DNA from: Crambe crambe
Lineage: Eukaryota > Porifera > Demospongiae > Poecilosclerida > Crambeidae
NCBI GenBank assembly: GCA_963924555.1
Contig: OZ004596.1
Span: 5,962,139 to 6,026,138 of the forward strand
Direction of reading: 5' to 3'
Length of the DNA stretch: 64,000 bases
Shown: positions 10,290 through 21,800 of the stretch, one piece after another
Layout of the letters: every line of letters begins with the position of its first letter
Numbering within the stretch: position 1 is the stretch's first letter
Notes under the pieces: model-generated
Databases searched by the model: none
What the model was told of the DNA's origin: nothing
The model's input: the letters and a program-made list of their open reading frames with translations, nothing else
Translations under genes and position numbers: made by a program

Positions 10290-12043
10290 TTAGATCCAGT
10301 ACTGTGCAGGTTTGGTGAGGTCCAGGCTGCCTATATGTCTCTTCAGAACTGTCCAGTCCCCACCCCCCATTTTATGTTCTCCCTGTCTCTCGTGTGGCTT
10401 GAATGAGGTGATCCCCGTCTTGTAGAGGTTATTAGCAGGGTTGGCTGGGTCCACAATGCGAGGTGGGCGTGGTGGGATCAGGGTGGGGTACTGTTTCAAG
10501 GAATAACAGTGTTCCCACCAAATACTAAAATTGAAGATATAGCAGTAATGGATGCAGTGAGTGAAATAACCATGGTAGCAACTAATTAACTCTCACTCTA
10601 TTGTGGTATGATTCGAGACTATCCTTTTCAGTTCTTCTGATGTTCTGTAAGGAAAGGAATGGCATTAACAGTAGCTAGGTCCAATACTTCCTGTATGTAT
10701 GCATTATGATAATTGTGGAGAAGGAGTTCACAATTTCTTACTGATAGGCCATTGTGTCAGGACTGAGGGAAGAGAAGACCCCAAGTTTCTTCAGAGCGTC
10801 TTCGTAAGCCTTCAGGACCAAGAGAGAGAGGAGGTAGGACGATGGCCTCCCTTCACCTCCTGTGCTCTGTGACCATTTCTGCTCCCTCCAGGCCTTTGCT
10901 CGACTGATGAACTCCAGTCTATAGTCTTGTCTCTATAATATGGAGTGGAGCATTGTCATAATCTTTCGTCATCCATACAAGCATGCATCAAGAATGGACT
11001 GACCTGATTTGGCTGCTGCTTCAGAAACTGCACCTGCCATTTTCCTGCACACAAGTTGAATCTGTTGGAAAACAGTAGCATCTTTTAATGAGTGACAATA
11101 GCTGTATGTGCAAGTACAGGTGTGCAGGACATTATTGTCTGAATCTCCATTCTCCTTATTGGCAAGATCATCATGTACTATGAAAAGGATGCCCTGGGGC
11201 TAAGTAACTATTCACGTTATTCTAATTTGTAAGTACAAACAAGTGGGCCATTATTTTGATGTGTATCATTAATTATTATGATAATGGTAACTCTAGAGAG
11301 CTCATAAGCAGTTATAGTAGCTACCCAAATGCATGCACACACATGTATTGATTCTAGCTCCTCCCATTATAGTTGCAGGCACATGTACTTCAGCATGCAT
11401 GTTATATGCATGTTCTAACCTGCTTCTATGTTGAGATTTGATGGTTTCTAAGAATGTGTAGAAGTTTCCAGGTCTGCCCCAGCAAGGACTGACCATCAGC
11501 TCCATCTCCACCCCCTCCATCCCAAACTGCAACGTCCACTCTGTCACCTCATGAAAGTCATAAGACTCCGACAAAACCTCATCTGTCTGAAATAACTGGT
11601 GTATCTTGCTCAACCAGTTTCCATAACCCTTCTTCTCTATCTCTTTAGTGTCTACATCTGCACAGAAGTTTCACAGTCATAAGCATACCTGAAGATGGTG
11701 GTCTGTTTAGTTACCCTCACTAGCTACCTGTTGAGTAGATGATCAGCTCAGAGTCAAACCTTCCTAGATAAGAAGTGCCCAATCCCAGAGAACCTCCAGT
11801 CACTATAGTACTCACTCTCATACTACACTTTGTAGGAAGCTTCTCCTGTATAGAATCATACAGCAACTCCACTACACTAGCTTGCATTGTCTGGTATACT
11901 TACTGTACTAACTGCCTTTATCTGCTATGCTGTAGCATAGAACTGACCTTCAGTTGCTCCACAATTCCTTGGACCAGTTCTTTAGCATCATGGACTTCTA
12001 GTACTGCTCTAGATGGAGATGGGGAGGTATTTTTGACTGCCAT
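10290..12043 (-). CDS. Divergent OAS-like gene, copy 8
   Basis: The most divergent member, at the 5' end of the array. ATG at 12043 (MAVKNTSPSPSRAVLEVHDA); a longer in-frame start at 12115 exists. The catalytic exon (about 11880-11725) reads TGGSLGLGTSYLGRFDSELI, so the usual D-x-D is D-S-E. The third acidic position is Glu in GVEMELMVSPCWGRPGNFY (about 11640-11430), where the other copies have Asp. Downstream exons encode AWREQKWSQSTGGEGRPSSY-like sequence (about 10940-10745) and RIVDPANPANNLYKTGITSF (10499-10290). The nucleotidyltransferase superfamily tolerates Glu at these sites, so activity is uncertain rather than excluded. A 35-bp minisatellite lies directly past its stop codon. Confidence 0.72.
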
Positions 12044-12520
12044 TTTCCATGCAATATCTGCAGTTGAGCTGTCTTTCAGGTTCTTCTTTTGTGAGGACTG
12101 GAAGCACTTCCACAAAGAGGCTATGGGCTCAATTACAGCACTTCCTCTGTTTCTCTTTGTGTTGAGGTTGTAGCACTACATGAGATCAATTGCTGCAGTG
12201 ATGGTCCACAGAAAGCACACAAACAATTACACCACAGAATGTCATATCGATTGAATTACTTGTCCTCTGCCAAGAAAGACAAGCTTTTAGAGTTTCCCTT
12301 GCTACCATGACAGCCTTCCTCTTTGGTCACTTGCCCAGTTCTTGATTACTGTGAATGTTCCATGTATACACTCCACAATTATTATAATCACTTTGGCAAT
12401 ATTCTTCAGGCTCAAAGCCAAAAATAATTAATGGTTACTAGTTGCTCTGATTAAAAAGTAAAATGAATTTCTGTAACAATTTAAAGATCTTGCAAATGAC
12501 TGCTCATGTGCAACATGCAG
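12044..12520. other. Gap between OAS-like copy 8 and the TYW1 fragment
   Basis: About 480 bp. It may hold 5' UTR of OAS-like copy 8; an in-frame leftward extension of that gene reaches 12115. I searched it for the missing upstream TYW1 exons (Fe-S cluster cysteines, or the WRHHTNP-type segment) on the plus strand and saw none. Nothing else was recognised. Confidence 0.5.
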
Positions 12521-13715
12521 GAGTGCCTGGAGTGAAACCTGAACGTTTGGCAGAGGGCAAGGAACCACAGCACTGTGCCCTGTCCCTTGTCGGAGAACCA
12601 ATCATGTACCCACAAATCAACACTCTGGTTCGTCTCCTCCATCAAAGACTCATCTCCACTTTCCTGGTCACCAATGCTCAGTTTCCAGGAGCCATAAAGT
12701 ACATGCATAAGCTAATTGCTGTGATATTGTATAGATGTCTTCAATCTCTTCATTTCTCTTCCTGATCTCCCCCTCTGCAGGAATTTAGTTCCAGTGACAC
12801 AGCTCTATGTCAGTGTGGATGCCAGCACCAAGGAGAGTCTGAAGAAGATAGACAGGCCTCTGTTTAGAGACTTTTGGCCTCGATTCCTATCCAGCCTGGA
12901 AGAGCTGGACAAGAAGGTCGAGGAAAAAAAAAAAAAAAAAAAAAGAGTTCATTATACACAAAAATAATGATGATTGTGTTCTATTATTATAGGGTCAGAG
13001 AACAGTGTATCGTCTCACTCTTGTGAAGGAGTGGAACACAGAGGAACTAGAGAGCTATGCAGCATTGGTTCAGAAAGGAAACCCTGACTTCATCGAGGTC
13101 AAGGTAAGTTCCTTGAGTGTTCTGCTATTGTGCATGTGGTGCCATTCATCACATACTAATTTGCAGGGAGTCACTTACTGTGGAGACTCAAAAGCCTCCA
13201 ATATCACCATGGCAAACATCCCCTGGCATGAAGAGGTGAGAACTGTTAGCTATTTGGTTATAACACGAGTTGAGTTCTACTTGTTCTCAGGTGCTAAATT
13301 TTGTGCAAAAGTTTGCGGATCTTTTGCCCGATTATGAGATTTCTTGTGAGCATGAGCACTCTAATTGTGTCCTCATTGCTCACAAAAAGGTAACAGTAGC
13401 CAAATGGTGTTGGCAATTCACTTCACCTGTTTACAATAATGTGCAGTTCAAGATTGACGGGAAATGGTTCACTTGGATCGACTACCCAAAGTTCCACAAA
13501 CTAGTAAAATAATAATACTTCCTTAATTGTGATCATTTTATAGCATTTTTTAGATGCAGCTTTATGAATCTTCTGGTGGTGAACAAACCTTTACAGCTCT
13601 TGATTACATGGCTCCTTCTCCCGACTGGGCAGTGATAGGCCATGTCCAGCGAGGCTTTGATCCCCTTGAGACTCGTTGGCACCGCAAGAGCAAAAAAGAC
13701 ATGGGAGGATGCTAA
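12521..13715 (+). pseudogene. TYW1: TYW1 C-terminal fragment (wybutosine synthesis, N-terminal two thirds absent)
   Basis: TYW1 makes 4-demethylwyosine in tRNA-Phe, using a flavodoxin domain and a radical-SAM domain. Seven exons (12521-12698, 12781-12916, 12993-13103, 13167-13235, 13291-13389, 13447-13503, 13554-13715) splice in frame to about 269 residues. They match the family C-terminus: HCALSLVGEPIMYPQINTLV, VTQLYVSVDASTKESLKKID, EVKGVTYCGDSKASNI, YEISCEHEHSNCVLIAHKK and the final RKSKKDMGGC. The first recognisable exon begins with an acceptor AG at 12519-12520, so a coding exon should precede it. However, the upstream DNA is OAS-like copy 8 on the other strand. The flavodoxin domain and the CxxxCxxC Fe-S motif are therefore missing (human TYW1 is about 730 aa). 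The remaining exons show no stop or frameshift, so truncation is recent, an assembly join is wrong, or the 5' half is distant. Confidence 0.75.
12917..12992 (+). other. TYW1 intron with A20 homopolymer
   Basis: Short intron between TYW1 exons 2 and 3, containing an uninterrupted run of about 20 A near 12925-12945 just after the donor GT. No other content was recognised. Confidence 0.7.
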
Positions 13716-13776
13716 AAAACCAACCATTGAATTATAATTATAATTCTACTTGCAAACTTAACAGAATGAGTATAAT

Positions 13777-16333
13777 TTAATTTTGATGAGATGGGGTGGC
13801 CAATTTGAAGTAAGTGAATATTGAAGACTGTTTGCTTGAGCCTGAAGGAGACTGGACTTTGGTGGTTACCTTCTGCTTAGCAGGGGGAGACTTGTGGACT
13901 GGCGTTCGTTTGTTTTTAAGTCCAGATCCACTTCTTCGGTTCTTAGTTTTAGTTTTCTTTCTCTCTTCACTACTTTCCACCTCCAGTGCTAGCTTTCTCT
14001 TCTTGATATTTTCCTCTCTCCCTAACAGGAGCAAAGATCCTTCTCTTTCTGGTGTCACTTCATCTTGTTCCATATACTTGTCTACATCAATATGTTCCTC
14101 TTCCACATTTATAGGTGTGATCTGTTCCTCAATATGCTTCCTACTGGTGGGTGTGGTTTCCGGTTTCCCAGAAACTGCCTTCACCTGCAGTGTCTCCAGA
14201 GGTTTGAGAGGAAGTCTAGTTGTGGCTGGCTCAATTTTCTTGGATTTGTGTTTATCAATGCATTTCTGAAGAACTTCTCTTGCCTTCAAGTGACCTGGCA
14301 ACACAAAATGCTATAAAATCAAGTATAGGGTGGGGCCACATTATCTTCTACTGACCATCTTTAGTGTATTCTTTGCAAGACCAGGGAATACCCCAGTTGG
14401 AACGTCTCATTTCGCCCCCTTTCCTCTTCACTCGCCACACCCTCACATCGTTGTCATCAGAACAAGTCACCAACTTGTCCAGCGTTGGACACCAGTCCAC
14501 AGCTGTCACTTCCTTAGCCACTCCAGGCAGCAAAAGGGGTGGGGCTTGTGGTTGGTCAAGCTGTAAAGACAAAATTGTTACGAGAATAATGTGCTTCCTG
14601 AAGTGCAAGAATCACTTGAAATCTAGTTCACATTCCATTCCACCTTAATTATAGGAATCTGACCTCCCAAATGAATCCATTCCCACAACTAGAACCAGAC
14701 AAGAGGAATTTGTTATCTGGACTGACACACGACTTCACATAAAACGCAGAAACTTCACATCCACTGAAAGCCTCAACTGAAAAAGAGGAAAAATCACGTC
14801 ATTGGTTAATCAAACAGTCACATGATTAATGGGAACACACCTACCTGGTGTGGCGATCATACCAGTGGAACTATATTTGTAGATGCTGCAAGAAAGAGAG
14901 TCATATCAACCAGACACTGTGCGTATGAAAGTCAGTACAGAATACATACATGTTGTCAGTGCAAGTGGCGAAAAGGAAGCTCTGGTGAGAGTCTGACACC
15001 AATGAAGAGAAACCTGAAGCAGCAACATATACAGAAAGATAGACAGGAAGAATGATGGCATAGTAAAATAGAGAGTAGAATTGTATGAACTCACCATACA
15101 ATTTTCCCTTTGAGTTCTCAACAGCATCAAAAGTGAACCAGGCAGACGGACACTTGGCCTTGCAGCTTGAGTAATTTCTGCGAAGGTCCCACAGCTTGAC
15201 CAACCTGAAAATCCAGAGAAATCTCTACTCACCACTAGAAAGTGGAATCACTCAACGTAGCTTATCTCTTCCCCACCACACACCTCTACTTGAAATACCT
15301 ACTCACCCATCAGCAGAACCAGCTGATGCTATTTTGTTGTCTCCATGGAACAGAACAGTAGTGACGCTATAACCTTCTGAACTCTCCCTCTTTTTCTTGG
15401 CCACACCCCCTCCAGGTAGCCAGTGGGCATTGGAGATGGTGTTGACAGGTCGGTGGCCTGATTTTCGTGAGGAACATCGAGTGTCCCAAATATATATCGA
15501 ACCATCACGACCACCAGACACAAACATATCTTCGTCAGATAGGGACACAGGGGGAGGGGCAAGGGGTGGGGTTTCAAATGTCTGGTTTTTTTATTTTTCG
15601 TTTTCACTCACTAGGCTCATTTTTATTGGAGTCAACTGATTTGATACTCTTGTTGTGGGCTCGGAACGTATCCAGACAACTTCTACTCACCACATCCCAC
15701 AAACACACAGACAGGTCACCAGAGGCAGTCAGCTGTTGTCGAAATGGAGAAGGAGGGGAGAGGAGAGGGGCTTATAACTAAAGATAAGAGTGGGGGACCT
15801 ACTCACCAGTTTTTTTCCACCAGGGAGCCAAGAAATATCAAAAATAGCATTCTTATGACAAGGAATTTCTGCAACACACACAAAAAAGTGACTTGGCTGC
15901 ATCTTCAGTACTTCTCCTGTGCCACACAAGCCACACCCTGTAGAGTATGGTTGACTTACCACTAATAAATCCTTCAGACAACTCCTTTCTCGTGTCCAGC
16001 AGGCGAACTGAGCCATCTTCATCAGCCACTGCTAGCAGGTGGCCATGGAGACCATCTGGTGTGAACTTGCAGGCAAATGCAGGCACCATCTCCTATTAGG
16101 AACACATCAATCTTGATAACCTTGACTAACCAACTGCTCACCCTCTCCAGTCGTCCCTGGAGAACCACTTCATCTTGGTAATGACATTCCAACTGTTTGA
16201 GCAGCCAACGCTGAGATCCTGAAGACAGAAGAAGAGAGGCTGATTACTCGCGCAAGGTTGTCGGTAGCCACTTACCTAGTGTCTTCCCGGAGAGAAGAGT
16301 CTGTCTTCCACGAAAGTCCTTAAAGACGGACAT
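13777..16333 (-). CDS. DTL: DTL/CDT2, substrate receptor of CRL4 ubiquitin ligase
   Basis: CDT2 recruits PCNA-bound substrates (CDT1, SET8, p21 in animals) to the CUL4-DDB1 ligase during S phase and repair. The start is ATG at 16333 (MSVFKDFRGRQTLLSGKTL), with an intron straight after. About ten exons encode the N-terminal WD40 propeller: FACKFTPDGLHGHLLAVADE, DISWLPGGKKLV, MFVSGGRDGSIYIWDTRCSS, VKLWDLRRNYSSCKAKCPSA and LVTCSDDNDVRVWRVKRKGG all align with vertebrate DTL. The long last exon (14304-13777) is basic and low in complexity. It ends with QSSIFTYFK, a good PIP box (Q-x-x-I-x-x-Y-F) 17 residues from the stop, as in vertebrate CDT2. The TYW1 fragment converges from the left, and the gene diverges from the first UNC93-like gene. 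Some internal exon edges are approximate. Confidence 0.9.
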
Positions 16334-16345
16334 TTTCCAGCCCAC

Positions 16346-16354
16346 TTTCCCGCC
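16346..16354. promoter_or_regulatory. E2F-type site upstream of DTL
   Basis: TTTCCCGCC lies 13 bp upstream of the DTL ATG, matching the E2F consensus TTTSSCGC. DTL is a cell-cycle gene under E2F control in vertebrates, so the placement fits. It may be in the promoter or 5' UTR. A second CCGCCAAAGTC repeat follows directly. Confidence 0.55.
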
Positions 16355-16384
16355 AAAGTCCGCCAAAGTCATGACATTGTTTAC

Positions 16385-16393
16385 GCATGCGCA
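16385..16393. promoter_or_regulatory. NRF1-like site in the DTL / UNC93-like divergent promoter
   Basis: GCATGCGCA, a strong half of the NRF1 palindrome (YGCGCATGCGCR). It lies in the 211-bp gap between the divergent DTL and UNC93-like 1 starts. Related sites recur upstream of several other genes in this window. Confidence 0.45.
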
Positions 16394-16544
16394 ATATAAT
16401 GAAAGCTAGTTGTACAGTAATTGTGTGGACGTAGGTTATCAATGTTTATGGTAGCTAAGTCCTTTTCTATAGCCTAAAATAGTAAGCTTATAAAAGCATC
16501 ACAAAAGCGAAACAGTTTTAGAGAGCTAGCCTAAGACTGGACCT

Positions 16545-18631
16545 ATGGCTGAGAGAGTTACATATGGAATTTCTGCCTCACTTCATGCTACATCCACAAA
16601 GAGATTGAAGCAATTTCGAGATACTTTTAGCCAAAGAAAAGAAGTACTTCGAAAGAGAAAGGAGCGATATTCAAGGCAATTCTACATCAGTCGCAATCTA
16701 CCAATTCCTGACACATTTGATGCAGAGGAAGTGAGCTTACAAGAAGGAGAAAGACAAGAAGAAGAAGAAGATGTTAATCATCTTGATCAGAGCACACATT
16801 ATTCAGACAACCAAACCTGCTTAACACCTGGTCCAGTTCGATGGGGCTACAAAAATATACTAGCTGCAAGCATTGCATTCATGTTTGTCTTCTCTGCGTT
16901 TGTAGGCCTTCAAAACTTACAGAGTAGTCTTAATCGCACATTGGGCATCACTTCTCTTGCTCTCATTTATGTTTTCTTTTTGCTTGTAGGCTTTTTAACA
17001 CCAGGCATTGTGCGTTTGCTTCGATCAAAATACTCCCTCTTCTTTGGATTTTTGTGCCATGTGTTGTATATTCTGACAAACTTTTATCCTGATTTTTTCA
17101 CCCTTGTTCCATCTTCGATCATCCTTGGAATTGGATCAGGACCACTTTGGGCAGGAATCAGTACTCACTTGGCATCCATTGCTGTGATAGTGGCTCCTAA
17201 CACAAAAGAAACTTTTGACATCCTCATTTCAAAGTACACCGGTTTATTCTTCTTCATCTTTCAGTTGACACAAATTCTTGGGAACCTTGTTTCGTCTCTG
17301 ATTTTATACCCTTACGACAGCAACCCCACTCTTGAGATAGATGATGGAATGAATGAGACCTGCACTAATATGGAAGTTCAGTCTCTCTCAGCAAAGCAGA
17401 AGTATGTTTTGTTATCGATATATCTCGCATTCGAGATCACTGGAATAGTGATTCTTTTGATTTTGGTTGATTATCTCCCACAAGATTCTCCTCCTGACAA
17501 AATGACCAGTCGAATCAAAACTTATTGCTTCAAGCCTTTCATGGACTTGATCAAGCTGTTGCTCTCCAGAGATATGCTTCTTCTTGGGCCCCTCTCATTG
17601 TACAATGGAATGGAGTTATCATTTGCCTATTCAAGTTATACACTGGTAACTATAGCAACTGTTACATTATATGTACAAGTTTTTAGGTTTAAAGGTCAGT
17701 GGCGTAGGAACAGGGGTGACCAGGGTGGCCAGGGGCACCCTTAATTTTTGAGCCATTGCCAATGCATATCCTTATCATAGTAATTAGCAGCAAGAATTAC
17801 AATTTACAGCTTCACACAAACCACAGGCATAGTCATGTTAGTAGCTAGACGCATGGTCGTTTTGAGCAGGATGTCAAAGAAATTAGTTTTTTCAGGACAC
17901 CATGGCCCAGCATGCATTATCTAGGCCACCCTAAGGAAAACCATCTTCCTATGCCACTTAAAGTGTGTGTTTATCGCCTTGAAACTGTCTTTCTGCTTGA
18001 GAATACACACATAATATTGTAAAAGTACAACAGTTCTTATCCTTGAACTTTCTCTCTCCATATAGAATGTTATTTCTGACTGTGTGGGGGTGAGTAAAGT
18101 TGGTTTCGCATTGATGGTGTTGGGGTTCTTCAGTGCTGCTATGAGTATTATATATGGGAAGGCTGTCAAGTACATACCTCGTTTAGTCATGGGCTCTCTG
18201 GCGACATTTATCAACTTATTCTTCCTGCTCTTCCTTCAATTCTACCCTCTTCGGCCCAATTTCATACTGATATTTTTATTTGCGATATTTTGGGGGGTTG
18301 CTGATGGCATATGGAACACCTTGACTGCAAGTTAGTTCTGTTATTATTTATTTATTGCTATTGTAAACAATAATTATTATTATCAGGTCTTGTGGGAGTC
18401 TTATTCTCCAACAATCAAGAAGCTGGATTCAGTGCCTTTAGGATTTGGATGAGTCTTGGGTTTGCCATTGGCTTTGTCATTACTGAGGTAAAAGTTCTCT
18501 CTCATCGGTTGTGGGTCATGCTGGCTGTCTTGGTAGTGGCTTATGCATCATATTGTGTGCTTGAATTTTTGACAATGAAGAGAATCACTCAGAATTGTGG
18601 GAAGAAACAGATCTCAACTGCAATAAACTAG
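16545..18631 (+). CDS. UNC93-like membrane protein 1
   Basis: UNC93 family proteins are major-facilitator-type multi-pass membrane proteins; vertebrate UNC93B1 escorts nucleic-acid-sensing Toll-like receptors. Three exons (16545-17645, 18066-18330, 18387-18631) give 536 residues in frame. The N-terminal cytosolic tail (about 1-100) is basic then acidic (QEGERQEEEEDVN). The transmembrane region starts at WGYKNILAASIAFMFVFSAF, followed by the family signature GLQNLQSSLN and later GSGPLWAGISTHLASIA, LGNLVSSLIL and FWGVADGIWNTL. About 11-12 hydrophobic segments are visible. It is the most divergent of the three tandem copies and closer to the UNC93A branch than to UNC93B1. A DNA-transposon remnant sits in intron 1. 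Transport or chaperone role is unknown. Confidence 0.85.
17697..17960. mobile_element. MITE-like element in intron 1 of UNC93-like 1
   Basis: About 260 bp bounded by imperfect terminal inverted repeats of about 36 bp. The left end starts CAGTGGCGTAGGAACAGG (17697) and runs to GGGTGGCC. The right end (17922-17960), read in reverse, is AAGTGGCATAGGAAGATGG running to GGGTGGCC. It encodes no transposase, so it is probably a non-autonomous DNA transposon. Target-site duplication is unclear. Confidence 0.7.
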
Positions 18632-18676
18632 CTAGCTACAGTCTTTTTAGTACGCATGTATTAATATCAACTGCAT

Positions 18677-18685
18677 TGCGCATGC
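18677..18685. promoter_or_regulatory. NRF1-like site upstream of UNC93-like 2
   Basis: TGCGCATGC, 120 bp before the ATG of UNC93-like 2, in the 173-bp gap after UNC93-like 1. The same motif in the same context precedes UNC93-like 3. Confidence 0.45.
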
Positions 18686-18804
18686 CCAACGCTAACTAAG
18701 TACTGGTAAATCAGGTTTATGAAAATAAAATTTCACAACCAAGAAAATTTATGGTCACTTGCTATAGCAGGTGCATGTGCGTGAGATAGTGCTGAACTTT
18801 AAAC

Positions 18805-21800
18805 ATGGGGAGGACGCGAAGGTTGTCTAAAGTCGCTCTACCAAGAGTGAGTAATAAACGACCGCCTGTCAGGACTCAATCCCAGTCCACATTCACTCCC
18901 ATTCTCGAGCAGAAAGTTCTACAACATCAGGACGAGAAAGAAGCGAACAAACACGACCCTGACTCTAAATCCCACCAATTTGCTGATGCTCTCCAGGAAC
19001 TAAATGTGCTAGAAAATGGTGAGAAATGTGTTAGAATGACCCTGTCACACCTCCACAGAGACCCTCGTCCAATGCCTACATGGAATTCCAAGGGTGAAGA
19101 AAAAGAGATCAAAACCATAGCCCTGCCAAACCGTGGGGCTGCGCGTAAATGGGCCTACAAAAATATCTTGGGTATGGCCTTCTCATTCCTGTTGATCTTT
19201 TCCGCTTACTTCGGACTTCAGAGTCTACAGAGCAGCATCAATTCAAGAGGTGGATTGGGTCTCGCTTCTCTTGGCACCCTTTATAGCTTCTTTGCACTTT
19301 CTAGTTTTTTCACACCTGGTATTCTCAAATCGTTGGGTAGCAAATATTCACTATTGGTCTCATTCCCTGGTTACCTCATCTTCACTTTAGCCAACTTCTA
19401 CCCCAGCTGGTACACACTTATTCCTGCCTCAGTAATAGCGGGATTTGCATCTGGTCCTATGTGGGCTGCTTCAGCAAAGCATCTCACTATGGTGGCAACA
19501 ACTGTAGCAGCAAAATTGAACAAAGATCAGGAATATCTCGTAGGGTTTTATACAGGAATCTTCTTCTGCAGTATTGCTGCTGCACTAGTGCCAGGAAACC
19601 TCGTTTCTTCACTTATCCTCTTCCCATACAATGGTGTCAATGAATCGATGTTAGCAGACGATTTGGAGTATGAAAATTCTTCATGTAAGCTATCAGCAAC
19701 AGAAGTAATGGATTCAAAACTTCGTTACATACTATTTTCTGTATATGCAATATTTATTGTCATCGGGATACTAATACTTGTTGTCATGGTGAATCATATC
19801 CCAACTAACAATGAACGTTTTGGTTCGAGACATGTGTTCAAACTCTACTTCAAAGACCCGGTCGTAGTCCTTCTAAAAGTCATGAAGAACTATAAGATGA
19901 TCTTGATAGCACCCATGTCAATTTTCAATGGTATGGAACTATCTTTTCTAAGTGGTGCTTTCACAAAGGTAAGGTATTGCATATGTGTGAGATGATTGTG
20001 ATGGCCTTTAATTATTCACATGCAGGTGTATATAGCGGACTGCTTTGGCACATATCAAGTTGGTTTCGTTATTATTGTCTTTGGCTTGACAAGTGCTGCC
20101 ATGAGCTTTGTATATGGTAGAATCGTGATGTGTGTCCCTCGACTTTTTATCTTCGTATTTGGCAGCACTATTAACATTGTACTGTTAGTCTTTCTGCTAG
20201 TTTGGAGCCTTGCACCAAGTTACATCGTCATATTTGTGTTTGCTACTGGTTGGGGAGCTGCTGATGCTGTTTGGAACACTATGGTAACAAGTGAGTGTGA
20301 CATTGTGTGTAACAGTGTTATTCTGTAAGGGTTGTAGCTTGGGAGACCCACATCATAATGCCAAGCTATACAAGAGGGATTATAGGATACTAGTCTATGG
20401 CCCAATGTAATGTATACATCATGCATAGAGAGGTAAGGAGCAAGGGTTCCTTTTTGTGGTCAGCAGGGTCAACAGGGTCAACAGCTAATTAAACCAGGAA
20501 GTGCCCCTTAGGTAGTTAGTTATTGTCTTATGATGTATTTTATCAGAAAGCGCTTTAGACATCAAGATATACACACATTCAAAGGAACATTTATCTGGAC
20601 CTTATCCATTTGTATACTAAGTATCTTATTGTGTGTTCAAGAACTTGCATCCACACCAACTTGTACCAGCTACAAATTCTTCTATGTCAAGAATTGTTAT
20701 ACGAGCTTTACTGATTTCGTTGGAGACACCATAGCTAGTCATACAACTGCACAATGGAGACTCTAAGCTGGTTTTCCTACCTACTAAATCCAGAAAGACG
20801 ATTAAGTGTCAGCGTTCATTTTTATGTCATTTCGGAAGAGCAAAACATCATAAAATATTTTGAGCCAGAAATCACTAGAATTTGAGCATTAAGAATGTAT
20901 AGAATTTGTTTCTGCTCTTCCTGATTATTATTTGCTTTGATTTTTATATATACATGCACTTCTTCATCTCAACTGAGCATCAACACATCTCTGGTAAGAT
21001 ACCTGCACCATTCATTTTCTTTGCTCAGATTTTTTCTCAAATCTGAACAATCGATTTTGTATGGTTGGTATTGGAAACGAATAGTGGATGTGGAACGAAT
21101 AGTGGATGTGGAACAAATAGTGGATGTGGAACAAATAGTGGATGTGGAAACGAATATATTGGATATGGATAGGGAAACTCTGCAAAGGAGGTGATCATTG
21201 TAATACTTTTTGACCCTTCATTCAAGAGCAATTAAGTCCTAGTTTACTTCCAGATCGCTATATGAGGACGGCATCATCACTAGTCTTATAATTATAACAG
21301 AGTTTCTTCTGTGGGTTTGATATGCATTACTTTATGGGTACAGTACGTTAATTAGACTGTGCATATTAGCTAGTTACTTCAAGAAGGTGATATTTCTTTG
21401 AGAGCATTAAACTTGGATCTTGGCTTTTCAGCATTAGTGTGTGTACAAATGTATACTTTACTACTGCTTGGATTTTATACATTTTCTTTTCTCTCTTTAG
21501 GTCTCCCTGGAATCCTCTTTCCCAACCAGTGTGATGTAGCCTACAGTGCTCAAAGGATCTGGTTGGGTGTTGGATTTGCAGTGGGCTTCATCATCACAGA
21601 GTTCCTCCACATCACTCATGTTACCTGGCTCATGTTGGCTGCTGCTCTTGTAGCTCTCCTCTGTGCTATAATCCTAGAAATCAAGACTCAATCAAAAGCG
21701 ACACTGCTCCCTTGTTGTTGCTACTGCTCTGCAAGAAAAAGCTACAACTTGTCTGACAAAGTCAAAGCTGAAAATTCCAAAGATGTAGCTGTCAATGGAG

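Noticed and set aside
13814..14269. 151-residue frame on the plus strand
   Set aside because: Antisense shadow of the low-complexity DTL C-terminus; hydrophobic content is a complement artefact of Lys/Ser/Glu codons.
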